DNA from: CAZQLE01 sp964593905
GTDB lineage: Bacteria; Chloroflexota; Anaerolineae; Anaerolineales; Anaerolineaceae
Length of the DNA stretch: 16,858 bases
Assembly: GCA_964593905.1 (NCBI GenBank)
Contig: CAZQLE010000070.1
Location: 1-16,858 of the forward strand
Direction of reading: 5' to 3'
Shown here piece by piece: positions 7,895 through 15,043 of the stretch (the first letter of the stretch is position 1; every line of letters begins with the position of its first letter). The notes beneath the pieces were generated by a model. It saw only the letters and a list, made by a program, of their open reading frames with translations. It was not told where the DNA came from and made no database searches. Both the position numbers and the translations under genes were made by a program.

Positions 7895-8710
7895 ATGTTG
7901 ATTCAATGGTTTCAAGAACTGCCTCCCGTCTTGCAGGCTCTGGTGGGAACCACGTTTACCTGGTTTGTCACTGCCCTGGGCGCTGCGACCGTTTTTATCT
8001 TTAAATCGATCAATCGCAAGTTATTGGATGGTATGCTCGGCTTTGCTGCCGGGGTGATGATTGCGGCCAGTTTCTGGTCACTGCTGGCCCCGGCCATTGA
8101 AATGGCAGAGGCCGACGGCGGGCCGCCGTGGCTTCCGGCGGTGGTGGGCTTTATGCTGGGCGGCGGGTTTCTGTGGGTGGTGGACCGCATTATTCCCCAT
8201 CTGCACCTGGGTTTTCCGATGGAAGAAGCCGAAGGAATTAAAACAGGCTGGCAGCGCAGTGTCTTGCTGGTGCTGGCGATTACATTGCATAATATTCCCG
8301 AAGGGCTGGCTGTTGGCGTGGCTTTTGGGGCGGTGGCGGCCGGGCTTCCGGCGGCTTCGCTGGCCGGGGCCGCTGTTCTGGCGCTGGGTATCGGCATTCA
8401 GAATTTTCCCGAAGGTGCGGCGGTTTCCATCCCGCTGCGGCGCGAAGGTTTTAGCCGGCTTAAGAGCTTCTGGTATGGGCAGGTATCGGGTCTGGTTGAA
8501 CCGGTGGCCGGGGTGCTGGGCGCTGCGGCGGTGTTGTTAATCCGTCCGCTGCTGCCGTATGCGCTGGCGTTTGCCGCGGGCGCCATGATTTATGTGGTGG
8601 TCGAAGAGCTTATCCCCGAGGCGCAGTTGGAGAAGAATACCCATGTAGCGACATTTGGCTCGATGCTCGGTTTTGCGGTGATGATGTTGCTGGATGTTGC
8701 CCTGGGATAG
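7895..8710 (+). CDS. ZIP-family metal transporter (GufA-like)
   Basis: A 271-residue membrane protein with about eight hydrophobic segments, the expected ZIP topology. The two metal-path motifs are clear: HNIPEG at residues 132-137 and QNFPEG at about 169-174. The C-terminal EELIPEA is also family-like. The motif set places it in the GufA branch rather than the eukaryotic-type ZIPs. In this family the protein imports divalent metals such as Zn or Fe across the cytoplasmic membrane. ATG 7895 follows a CGGAGC Shine-Dalgarno. It appears to be the first gene of its unit; no metal-regulator gene is adjacent. Confidence 0.92.
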   Translation: MLIQWFQELPPVLQALVGTTFTWFVTALGAATVFIFKSINRKLLDGMLGFAAGVMIAASFWSLLAPAIEMAEADGGPPWLPAVVGFMLGGGFLWVVDRIIPHLHLGFPMEEAEGIKTGWQRSVLLVLAITLHNIPEGLAVGVAFGAVAAGLPAASLAGAAVLALGIGIQNFPEGAAVSIPLRREGFSRLKSFWYGQVSGLVEPVAGVLGAAAVLLIRPLLPYALAFAAGAMIYVVVEELIPEAQLEKNTHVATFGSMLGFAVMMLLDVALG

Positions 8711-8741
8711 TCGCTGAAACAGGATTGCTGTTGACCCTGCG

Positions 8742-8762
8742 GCGCTGGGGTAACCCCAGCGC
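8742..8762 (+). other. Perfect GC hairpin between ZIP and ankyrin genes
   Basis: GCGCTGGGG (8742-8750) pairs with CCCCAGCGC (8754-8762) around TAA. It ends 17 bases before the next start codon and is followed by TTGAAG, not a T-run. It may be a partial terminator or mRNA stability element. Confidence 0.5.
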
Positions 8763-8779
8763 TTGAAGTGGGAGGGTGT

Positions 8780-9445
8780 ATGGAACCGTTTTTGCTGACA
8801 TTTTATCAGTCACTGCGCCAGGGTGATTCTGCGGCGGTAGAGATGGCCCTGGCGGTTGATGAAACCCTGCTGACCTCGGTTGACCCGCAAACCGGTCTCT
8901 CGCCGGTCATGGTGGCCCTCTATTCCTTTCAGTTTGAGCTGGCCGATTTGCTGGTGCAAAGCGGCGCTCCGCTGGATTTCTGGGCGGCAGCGGCCTATGG
9001 GCAGTTGAAAGGGGTGGAAGAATTGCTGGAATTAGGTCCGTCGTTGATCAACCGGTTCTCTCTGGATGGTTTTCAGGCGGTTGGCCTGGCGGCGTTTTTT
9101 GGCCGCCAGGAGGTGGTGGAGTATTTGTTGGCGCAGGGGGCGCACCCCGATGACCCCTCGCAAAACCCGATGCAGGTGCGCCCGCTGCACTCGGCGGTGG
9201 CCGGAAAATCGGCCGGGATCGCCCGGCTGCTGCTGGATAAAGGCTCAGACCCCAATGCGCGCCAGCAAGGCGGGTTTACGGCCCTGCATGCTGCTGCGCA
9301 AAACGGGGATGTTGAACTGGTTCGGCTGCTGCTGGAGCGCGGCGCGGATGCGAATTTGACCTCGCAAGAGGGCCTTGCGGCCCGTGATTATGCGGCCCGC
9401 TCCGGTTATGGAGCGGTGACAGCGCTGTTGGACGGCCAATCTTAG
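8780..9445 (+). CDS. Ankyrin-repeat protein
   Basis: A 221-residue protein made almost wholly of ankyrin units, with about five recognisable repeats. Clear examples are PLHSAVAGKSAGIARLLLDKG and TALHAAAQNGDVELVRLLLERG, with the TALHAA core and a G at the hairpin turn. It has no signal peptide or membrane segment and probably acts as a cytoplasmic protein-binding scaffold. Start ATG 8780 is chosen over GTG 8768 because GGGAGGG stands just upstream and MEPFLLTF begins a normal helix. The partner is unknown. The nitroreductase gene starts 21 bases after its stop, so cotranscription is likely. Confidence 0.88.
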   Translation: MEPFLLTFYQSLRQGDSAAVEMALAVDETLLTSVDPQTGLSPVMVALYSFQFELADLLVQSGAPLDFWAAAAYGQLKGVEELLELGPSLINRFSLDGFQAVGLAAFFGRQEVVEYLLAQGAHPDDPSQNPMQVRPLHSAVAGKSAGIARLLLDKGSDPNARQQGGFTALHAAAQNGDVELVRLLLERGADANLTSQEGLAARDYAARSGYGAVTALLDGQS

Positions 9446-9466
9446 AACCCTGGAGAAATCAGCCCA

Positions 9467-10255
9467 ATGAATGAAACCCTTAATGTCATCCGCCGGCGTC
9501 AGTCGGTGCGCTCATTTCGTGACGAACCGCTTGGCGAAGATGAAAAAACAGCCATTTTGCAGGCGGCCTTTCGCGCCCCAACCGCGGGCAATATGATGCT
9601 GTATTCCATTATTGAGATCGATGACCCCAAAATTAAAGATCACCTGGCGGTGATTTGCGATCACCAGCCGTTTATCGCCCACACCCCGTTTTTGTTGTTG
9701 TTTCTGGCCGATTATCAGCGCTGGGTTGATTATTTCGATCACTGTGGAGCGGCTGAACAGGCACAGGCGTTGGGGCATACCCCGCGAAAACCGGCCGAGG
9801 GTGATTTTATGATCGCCTGCTGTGATGCGTTGATTGCGGCCCAAAATGCAGTCATCGCCGCCGAATCGCTGGGGATCGGATCGTGCTATATCGGCGATAT
9901 TCTGGAAAATTATGAAATTCACCGCGAAATGTTTAATCTGCCGCAGTATGTCGCCCCGGTTGCCCTGCTGTGTTTTGGCCGCCCGGGCGCCGACCAGCCT
10001 GTGCAGGCACCCCGGTTTGAGCGCAAATATGTTGCGTTTCATAATGTTTACCAGCGGTTTAGCGGGGCCGAATTGGATGAGATGATGGAACCCACCCGCC
10101 AGCGATATTACGCAGCCGGAAAGTATTTTCAGGGCGCGCAGAATGTGGGGCAAAGTGTTTATTTACGCAAATTTATTGCAGATTATGCGGTGGAGATGAG
10201 CCGTTCGGTGCGAAAGATCCTTGCTGCATGGAATGGCGAAACAGAAACCCCATAA
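9467..10255 (+). CDS. Nitroreductase-family flavoprotein
   Basis: A 262-residue protein of the FMN-dependent nitroreductase fold. It has the N-terminal RRRQSVRSF phosphate-binding motif (about residues 9-17), the RAPTAGNM flavin-contact region and GIGSCYIGDI (about 137-146), as in NfsA/FRP-type enzymes. The length and the C-terminal extension after residue 190 match the larger NfsA-like group. Such enzymes use NAD(P)H to reduce nitro compounds, quinones or flavins in the cytoplasm. The native substrate cannot be assigned. ATG 9467 lies after TGGAGA. It sits in a short operon with the ankyrin gene and the small gene after it. Confidence 0.9.
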   Translation: MNETLNVIRRRQSVRSFRDEPLGEDEKTAILQAAFRAPTAGNMMLYSIIEIDDPKIKDHLAVICDHQPFIAHTPFLLLFLADYQRWVDYFDHCGAAEQAQALGHTPRKPAEGDFMIACCDALIAAQNAVIAAESLGIGSCYIGDILENYEIHREMFNLPQYVAPVALLCFGRPGADQPVQAPRFERKYVAFHNVYQRFSGAELDEMMEPTRQRYYAAGKYFQGAQNVGQSVYLRKFIADYAVEMSRSVRKILAAWNGETETP

Positions 10256-10298
10256 AGCAGCCCCATAGCGCTGATGGGTGAAGACAGGGAGAATCACC

Positions 10299-10670
10299 AT
10301 GAAAGAGAATTCGGATATCGTCTTTCAACGCCTGAAAGATATCCTTTTGCCGTTTGCCAGCGGGTTGACCGTTGCCATCGATCAGCAGGGGCAGTATTCG
10401 TTGGATGCACCGCCCTCAGCGCGGCGGAAGGAGCCGCTCTTTTTTGGCAGCGTGGCGGTTAAAAAGAACTATGTCAGCTTTTATGTGATGCCGGTGTATG
10501 TGTTCCCCGATCTGTTGGATGAACTCAGCCCGGGTTTAAAGAAACGAATGCAGGGAAAATCCTGTTTCAACTTCACTGTTGTGGATGAAACTCTGTTTGC
10601 AGAGCTGGCAGGCCTGGTGCATAAAGGCTTTGTGCGTTATCAAGCAGCCGGCTATCTGAGCGCGGTCTAG
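10299..10670 (+). CDS. Small conserved protein, DUF1801-like
   Basis: A 123-residue soluble protein. The central region KEPLFFGSVAVKKNYVSFY and the end (KSCFNF, then a helix to LVHKGFVRY) resemble the small DUF1801/YdhG-like proteins with a beta-sheet core, whose biochemical role is not known. The start at ATG 10299 has AGGGAG eight bases before it; an upstream GTG at 10278 lacks such a signal. It follows the nitroreductase gene by 43 bases. Its stop codon TAG overlaps the stop of the convergent LysR gene. Confidence 0.7.
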   Translation: MKENSDIVFQRLKDILLPFASGLTVAIDQQGQYSLDAPPSARRKEPLFFGSVAVKKNYVSFYVMPVYVFPDLLDELSPGLKKRMQGKSCFNFTVVDETLFAELAGLVHKGFVRYQAAGYLSAV

Positions 10671-11599
10671 CTGCCGTATATCTCACGAAAACGGGCCAAA
10701 ACAAAATTTTCCGGGTCGTTTATATAATCCCAAAAGGCAGACTGCACCCTTGGGGAGGGGGCCAGTTTGTGCCGCCCCAGAAAAATATCCTGGTGCGCGG
10801 TAAGCCCTTCTACTTCAACCACTTTAACCCGTTGGGGGGTTACCCGATCGACCACCATTTGCGAAACAAAGCCCACTCCCATGTTTTGTTCCACGGCCAG
10901 GGCCACTGCTTCGGATGTGCCCAGGGTCAGGATAATGCGCAGGGTTTCGAGGTTGATGCCGTGGCGAGATAAGGCCTGCCGGACCACGCGGTAGGTGCCG
11001 GCGGTTGGCTCGCGCATCACCAGTTGAACGCGGGTGAGGTCATCGATGGTGATTTGGTCGGCGTTGGCCCAGGGGTGTTCAGGGCTGACGATGCACACGA
11101 TGGGATCGCTCAAGATTTTACAAAATTCAACCTGATTGGTAAACACATTCGGATCACTGGAAAGCGCCAGGTTCACCTGCCCGCGCTCCAACATCTCAAT
11201 TGCCAGATGCCGGGGGGTGACCAGGCAGGTGGTGACCACCCGCGGGTGTTGTTTCATAAAAGACGATAGCAGCTCGGGCATGATGTATTTGCCCGGCGTG
11301 GTACTGCACGCAATCGAAAGCGGGCCCTGCACATCCTGTTTCAATGTTTCCATGACCTCATCGGTGCGCAGGCTGAAAGCGACCAACTGGCGCGCCAACG
11401 GCACCAGGGCCTGCCCGGCTTCGCTGAGTGAAAGCCGGTTGCCGCTGCGGTGAAACAACTCGGCCTTAAAGTGACGCTCCAACGCCTGAATATGCTGTGT
11501 TACCGAGGGCTGGGTCAGGTTCAGCCGCTCTGCTGCGCGCGAAAAGTTCAGCATTTCGGCGGCAGCAAGGAATGTGTTGAGATGATTTGGATCCAGCAT
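10667..11599 (-). CDS. LysR-type transcriptional regulator
   Basis: A 310-residue LysR protein of standard length. Residues 1-65 form the winged helix-turn-helix (FSRAAERLNLTQPSVTQHI), and residues 90-300 the periplasmic-binding-like effector domain (IACSTTPGKYIMPELL at the beta-1 region). This subgroup pattern resembles the CysL/CbbR and selenium/sulfur-metabolism-associated branches, but no effector can be assigned. It is transcribed divergently from the cytochrome and rhodanese genes, with candidate LysR-binding dyads between them, so it is a good candidate regulator of those genes. The alternative is autoregulation only. The start ATG 11599 gives MLDPNHLNTFLAAAE, the normal N-terminus. 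Confidence 0.92.
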   Translation of the reverse strand: MLDPNHLNTFLAAAEMLNFSRAAERLNLTQPSVTQHIQALERHFKAELFHRSGNRLSLSEAGQALVPLARQLVAFSLRTDEVMETLKQDVQGPLSIACSTTPGKYIMPELLSSFMKQHPRVVTTCLVTPRHLAIEMLERGQVNLALSSDPNVFTNQVEFCKILSDPIVCIVSPEHPWANADQITIDDLTRVQLVMREPTAGTYRVVRQALSRHGINLETLRIILTLGTSEAVALAVEQNMGVGFVSQMVVDRVTPQRVKVVEVEGLTAHQDIFLGRHKLAPSPRVQSAFWDYINDPENFVLARFREIYGS

Positions 11600-11652
11600 T
11601 AAGTTTTCCGGTTTGTTTCCCCCGGTTCAAAGTTGGCGACGATGCCGGGGGT

Positions 11653-11667
11653 ATAAGGTTTTCTTAT
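11653..11667. promoter_or_regulatory. Candidate LysR-box dyad
   Basis: ATAAG-N5-CTTAT is a perfect inverted repeat and contains the T-N11-A spacing (T 11654, A 11666) of LysR boxes. It lies 54 bases upstream of the LysR start and about 75 bases before the -10 of the cytochrome gene. Binding by the adjacent LysR protein is inferred. Confidence 0.6.
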
Positions 11668-11680
11668 TGTACCTGAAAAG

Positions 11681-11705
11681 AAATCATAATGGCAAATTGT
11701 GATTT
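11681..11705. promoter_or_regulatory. Second dyad in the divergent promoter region
   Basis: AAATCA (11681-11686) and TGATTT (11700-11705) form an inverted repeat with a 13-nt centre. The flanks GAAAAG and TCTTC extend the similarity imperfectly. It lies about 29 bases before the -10 of the cytochrome gene, where a LysR activation site would be expected. Confidence 0.45.
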
Positions 11706-11734
11706 TCTTCACTCATGAAATCCCGCCCAATCCC

Positions 11735-11740
11735 TATAAT
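11735..11740 (+). promoter_or_regulatory. -10 element for the cytochrome gene
   Basis: TATAAT is present with no good -35 hexamer at 16-18 nt (ACTCAT or CTCATG), a pattern consistent with an activator-dependent promoter. A start near 11747 would give a leader of about 127 nt before ATG 11874. The leader holds no clear riboswitch that I can recognise. Confidence 0.5.
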
Positions 11741-11873
11741 TCATATCAGCGCATTTATTAAAAATTTTTAATGAAGGCTGCCGGGTCTGAAAGTGAAGGC
11801 CGAACCCCGAGAGAAAAATCTGGGCTTTTGTCTTTGCAACCAGGATGTTTATTTGTAATGGAAAGGAGAAACC

Positions 11874-13241
11874 ATGAAGAGCATTTTAGGATGGACGGCG
11901 CTACTGGCAACCGCCTTGTTGGCGGCCTGCGCCAGCGTCCCCACTGCTGCGCCAACGATGACCAGCGTCCCTCCGACCGCGGTGAGTGAAAGCCCCACTG
12001 CGCTGCCGGCGGCTTCGGCCACCCCGGTTGAGGCAGCGGTGGAAGATTATTGCATTGACTGTCACATGGACCAGGATAAGCTGGTTGCCAGTGCGGCGGC
12101 GGAGGAACCCCAGGAAGAAGAATCTGAAGGGGTTGGTTGAGGGGGAGAAGTGGCTCCGTTGGAGCCATGGGAGAAAGTGTTGATCAGCGAGGATTATCTT
12201 TCCTCGACGCACGGCTCACAGAGCTGTGAAAGCTGTCATGGAGGTGCCCAGGCAGCACAGAAAGAGGATGCGCATGCCGGCATGGTGGCCGACCCGAGTG
12301 GTGAACCGGCCAAGTGCAATGCCTGTCATCAGGATGTGGCGGATCAGAGCGCGATGAGTTTGCACACCAATCTGGCCGGTTACTGGACGGTTTTGGACCA
12401 GCGCAGCGACCCGAGTAAAAAGGCCCAGATGGAAGAGATGTTTGGGAACCATTGCTCATCTTGCCATACCACCTGCGGTGACTGTCATATCAGCCAGCCC
12501 GATAGTGTGGGTGGGGGGCTGCTGGCCGGACATAACATCGAAAAGAAGCCGCCCATGACCCGCACCTGCACGGCCTGTCACGGCAGCCGGGTGGGGAATG
12601 AATTTTTGGGCAAAAATGAGGAAATTCCTGGCGATGTGCATTTTCGCACCCAGCGGATGACCTGCACAAGCTGTCATTCGGCTGAAAACGTGCACTCCAC
12701 GCCAGAGAACGAAGCCCCGCACCGTTATGCGGGTGAAGAGTCGCCGACCTGCAAGACCTGCCATGCAGCCGTGGGCGGAGCAGAGGATGCCAATGTGCAG
12801 CACCAGATGCACGGCGACCAGCTTTCTTGCCAGGTATGTCACGCTGTGGAATACAACAACTGCGATGGCTGCCATGTTTCGATCAGCGAGAAAACCGGCA
12901 ACCCGGTGCGCAAGACCGAAGCCACCTATCTGGGTTTCATCATTGGCAAGAACCCTCGCCAGGATGAGAACCGGCCGTATGAATGGGTGCCGCTGCGGCA
13001 TGTGCCCATTGCCCCCGATAGTTTTGCCTTCTACGGCGAAGATTTGCTGCCCAATTTCAATAATTTGCCCACCTGGACCTACACAACCCCGCACAACATC
13101 CAGCGCAATACCCCGCAAAATGAGAGCTGTGGTGCGTGCCACGGGAATGCCGATTTGTTCCTGACTGCCGACAAGATTAAGCCAGAAGAGTTGGAAGCCA
13201 ACAAACCGGTTATCGTTGACCAGGTTCCGGCTAAAAAATAG
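11874..13241 (+). CDS. Multiheme (11-heme) c-type cytochrome lipoprotein with in-frame UGA, candidate selenoprotein
   Basis: ATG 11874 (SD AAGGAG) starts a lipoprotein signal peptide ending LAAC, lipid-modified Cys19, then a Pro/Ser/Thr linker and the first heme motif CIDCH (60-64). Codon 89 (12138-12140) is TGA. The same frame then continues without a break to TAG 13239-13241, with ten further CXXCH sites at residues 118, 148, 194, 201, 232, 264, 293, 319, 330 and 419. The pair at 194 and 201 is packed as CSSCHTTCGDCH. Twelve non-motif histidines are available as distal ligands. Hemes must be attached outside the cytoplasm, so the downstream part needs the upstream signal peptide; this argues for one protein of 455 residues with Sec89. 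The alternatives are a TGG or CGA to TGA mutation or error, or separate translation from GTG 12150. It is cotranscribed with the rhodanese lipoprotein 12 nt later. Confidence 0.85.
12138..12168 (+). promoter_or_regulatory. UGA codon with SECIS-like hairpin
   Basis: TGA at 12138-12140 is followed after 10 nt by TGGCTCC (12151-12157), loop GTT (12158-12160) and GGAGCCA (12161-12167). This is a perfect 7-bp stem, or 8 bp with a G-U closing pair 12150/12168. The loop begins 17 nt after UGA and its first base is G. Known bacterial SECIS elements have a small apical loop about 16-37 nt from UGA with a G in the first two loop positions, so this fits. The neighbouring AGGGGGA could also serve as a ribosome binding site for GTG 12150, the competing explanation. 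Confidence 0.6.
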
Positions 13242-13253
13242 GAGGAAGAGAAA

Positions 13254-14978
13254 ATGAAGAAGTTTAATGCGTTGTTTGCCTTTGTGTTTATTTTGAGCAT
13301 GGTGCTGGGCGCGTGCGCCCCCGCTGCGCCGGCCACGGTTGTTGAAGCGCCCGTGGCCGAAGCCCCGGCTGCGACCGTGGCCCCCACCCAGGCGCCTGAA
13401 CCGACCGCTGTGCCCGCCCCTGATTTTGCCGCTCTGCTGGCGCCGGTGATGGCAGACCTGGCCGGGCATGGTTATGGCCAGGTGGCGTCTGCCAAGTTGA
13501 ACGAAGAATTGGCCGAAGGCCCGATCTTCCTGCTCGATATCCGTGAGAAGGAAGAAATTGAAAAAGACGGCTTTATCGAAGGCGCGGTCAATATTCCGGT
13601 GCGCGATGTGCTCAAGAACCTGGATAAGCTGCCCGCCCAGGATCAGAAGATTGTGGTTTACTGCGCCAGTGGTCACCGCGGCGGTATCTTGCTGCCGACT
13701 TTGAAACTGCTGGGCTACACCAATGTGCGCAACTTGCAGGCGGGTCTGGGCGCCTGGAAAAAAGCCGAACTCCCCACCGTTACCGAAGGGATGGCAGAAG
13801 CCAAAGCCGGCACTGCCCCGACAGTGGATGCAGCCCTTCTGGCGGCGCTGGATGGTTATATTTCAAACCTGCCTCAGGGTTTCTCCAATGCCAAACCAGA
13901 TCAGTTGAATGAAATGCTGGGCGCTTCACCGGCCCCGTTTGTGCTGGATGTGCGTAAAGAGGAAGAGATCAAGAAGAACGGCTATGTCGAAGGCTCGCTG
14001 AATGTGCCTTTCGAGGTGCTGTGGGAAAACCTGGACAAGCTCCCGGCCGACAAGACCGCCCCGCTGGTGGTGATGTGTCAGAGCGGTGTGCGTTCTGCGC
14101 TGGTGTTGAGCGCCCTCAATTTGAGCGGTTATAGCCAGGTGACCAATCTGGCGGGCGGTTTCAACGCCTGGAAGACCGCCCAGATGCCCTTCGCCGGCGG
14201 CGCGGACTGGAACGCGGTCTGGACGGATTTTCTGGCGAATCTGCCGGAAGATTATCTCAATGTCAAAGCCGAAAATCTGAATGCAGAACTGGCCGAAAAA
14301 GCGCCCTTCCTGCTGGATGTGCGCGAGAAGAAAGAAATTGAAGAGAACGGCTATTTGCAGGGCGCCGTGAATGTGCCCATGCGCGAGGTGTTTGCCAATC
14401 TCGATAAACTTCCTGCTCAAGACCAGCCGATTGTGGTCTACTGCGCCGGCGGTTACCGTTCGCCGATGGTTGTCGCGGGTTTGAAGGCCCTGGGATATGC
14501 CAATGTGCGCAACCTGGCCGGCGGTTTTGGCGGCTGGGCGAAAGCTGAGCTGCCGGTGGTCAAAGACCCCATGCCCGAGGCCGCGGCTGGAACTGCCCCG
14601 CAGGTGAACACTGCGCTGCTGGAATCGCTCAACGCGGTGTTCGCTGCCATTCCGGATGGCTATAACGCCGTCAAACCGGCTGATCTGAATGTCGAACTGG
14701 GTGACAAGGCGCCTTTCCTGCTGGATCTGCGCACTGAAAAAGAGTTCACCGCAGATGGCATTATCGAAGGCGCGGTGAATGTGCCGGTGCAGAACCTGAT
14801 GGCTGCGCTGGACAAACTGCCGGCTGATAAAGCCGCACCGATTGTGTTGATTTGCAAATCGGGCCACCGCGGTTCGCTGGCGATGCCCATGCTGCTTACC
14901 CTGGGTTACACCAATGTGCGCAACCTTTCGGGCGGCATGACGGCCTGGGCTGCGGCAGAACTGCCTGTGGCAAAGTAA
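13254..14978 (+). CDS. Lipoprotein with four tandem rhodanese domains
   Basis: A 574-residue lipoprotein whose signal peptide ends in LGAC (Cys21), then an Ala/Pro/Thr linker to about residue 60. Four rhodanese domains follow, with active-site loops CASGHRG, CQSGVRS, CAGGYRS and CKSGHRG; their cysteines are residues 137, 275, 397 and 534. All four keep Cys and Arg, so all may be catalytic. The domains alternate: 1 and 3 share LDKLPAQDQ, 2 and 4 share LDKLPADK, and the linkers before 2 and 4 share AGTAP. This indicates duplication of a two-domain unit of about 260 residues. Rhodaneses handle persulfide sulfur, and some bind selenium. It sits outside the membrane beside the multiheme cytochrome, 12 nt upstream, with SD GGAGG. 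Extracytoplasmic sulfur or selenium transfer is the likely role (inference). Confidence 0.95.
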   Translation: MKKFNALFAFVFILSMVLGACAPAAPATVVEAPVAEAPAATVAPTQAPEPTAVPAPDFAALLAPVMADLAGHGYGQVASAKLNEELAEGPIFLLDIREKEEIEKDGFIEGAVNIPVRDVLKNLDKLPAQDQKIVVYCASGHRGGILLPTLKLLGYTNVRNLQAGLGAWKKAELPTVTEGMAEAKAGTAPTVDAALLAALDGYISNLPQGFSNAKPDQLNEMLGASPAPFVLDVRKEEEIKKNGYVEGSLNVPFEVLWENLDKLPADKTAPLVVMCQSGVRSALVLSALNLSGYSQVTNLAGGFNAWKTAQMPFAGGADWNAVWTDFLANLPEDYLNVKAENLNAELAEKAPFLLDVREKKEIEENGYLQGAVNVPMREVFANLDKLPAQDQPIVVYCAGGYRSPMVVAGLKALGYANVRNLAGGFGGWAKAELPVVKDPMPEAAAGTAPQVNTALLESLNAVFAAIPDGYNAVKPADLNVELGDKAPFLLDLRTEKEFTADGIIEGAVNVPVQNLMAALDKLPADKAAPIVLICKSGHRGSLAMPMLLTLGYTNVRNLSGGMTAWAAAELPVAK

Positions 14979-15002
14979 ACAACTGCGCTTTGTGTTGATT
15001 TC

Positions 15003-15043
15003 AACCGGCTGATGCGGTGACGTATCGGCCGGTTTTTTGTTTT
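15003..15043 (+). terminator. Rho-independent terminator after the rhodanese gene
   Basis: An 11-bp stem (15003-15013 with 15024-15034, one G-T wobble) has a 10-nt loop and is followed by TTTTTTGTTTT. It lies 25 bases after the stop codon and closes the cytochrome-rhodanese unit. Confidence 0.9.

Noticed and set aside
7810..8004. 64-codon frame upstream of the ZIP gene
   Set aside because: It overlaps the promoter and the ZIP start in another frame and lacks a ribosome binding site.
8742..8762. Intrinsic terminator after the ZIP gene
   Set aside because: The stem is perfect but no T-run follows on the plus strand; reported as a hairpin only.
12150..13241. Independent gene starting at GTG 12150
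   Set aside because: It has a plausible ribosome binding site, but would make a ten-heme protein without a signal peptide, in exactly the same frame as the upstream lipoprotein signal and heme motif. One gene with a UGA codon is more likely; the option is kept as an alternative in the cytochrome entry.
12456..13676. 406-codon open frame on the minus strand
   Set aside because: It is antisense to the cytochrome and rhodanese genes, with no family-like motifs and a His/Arg/Gly-rich composition typical of a shadow frame.
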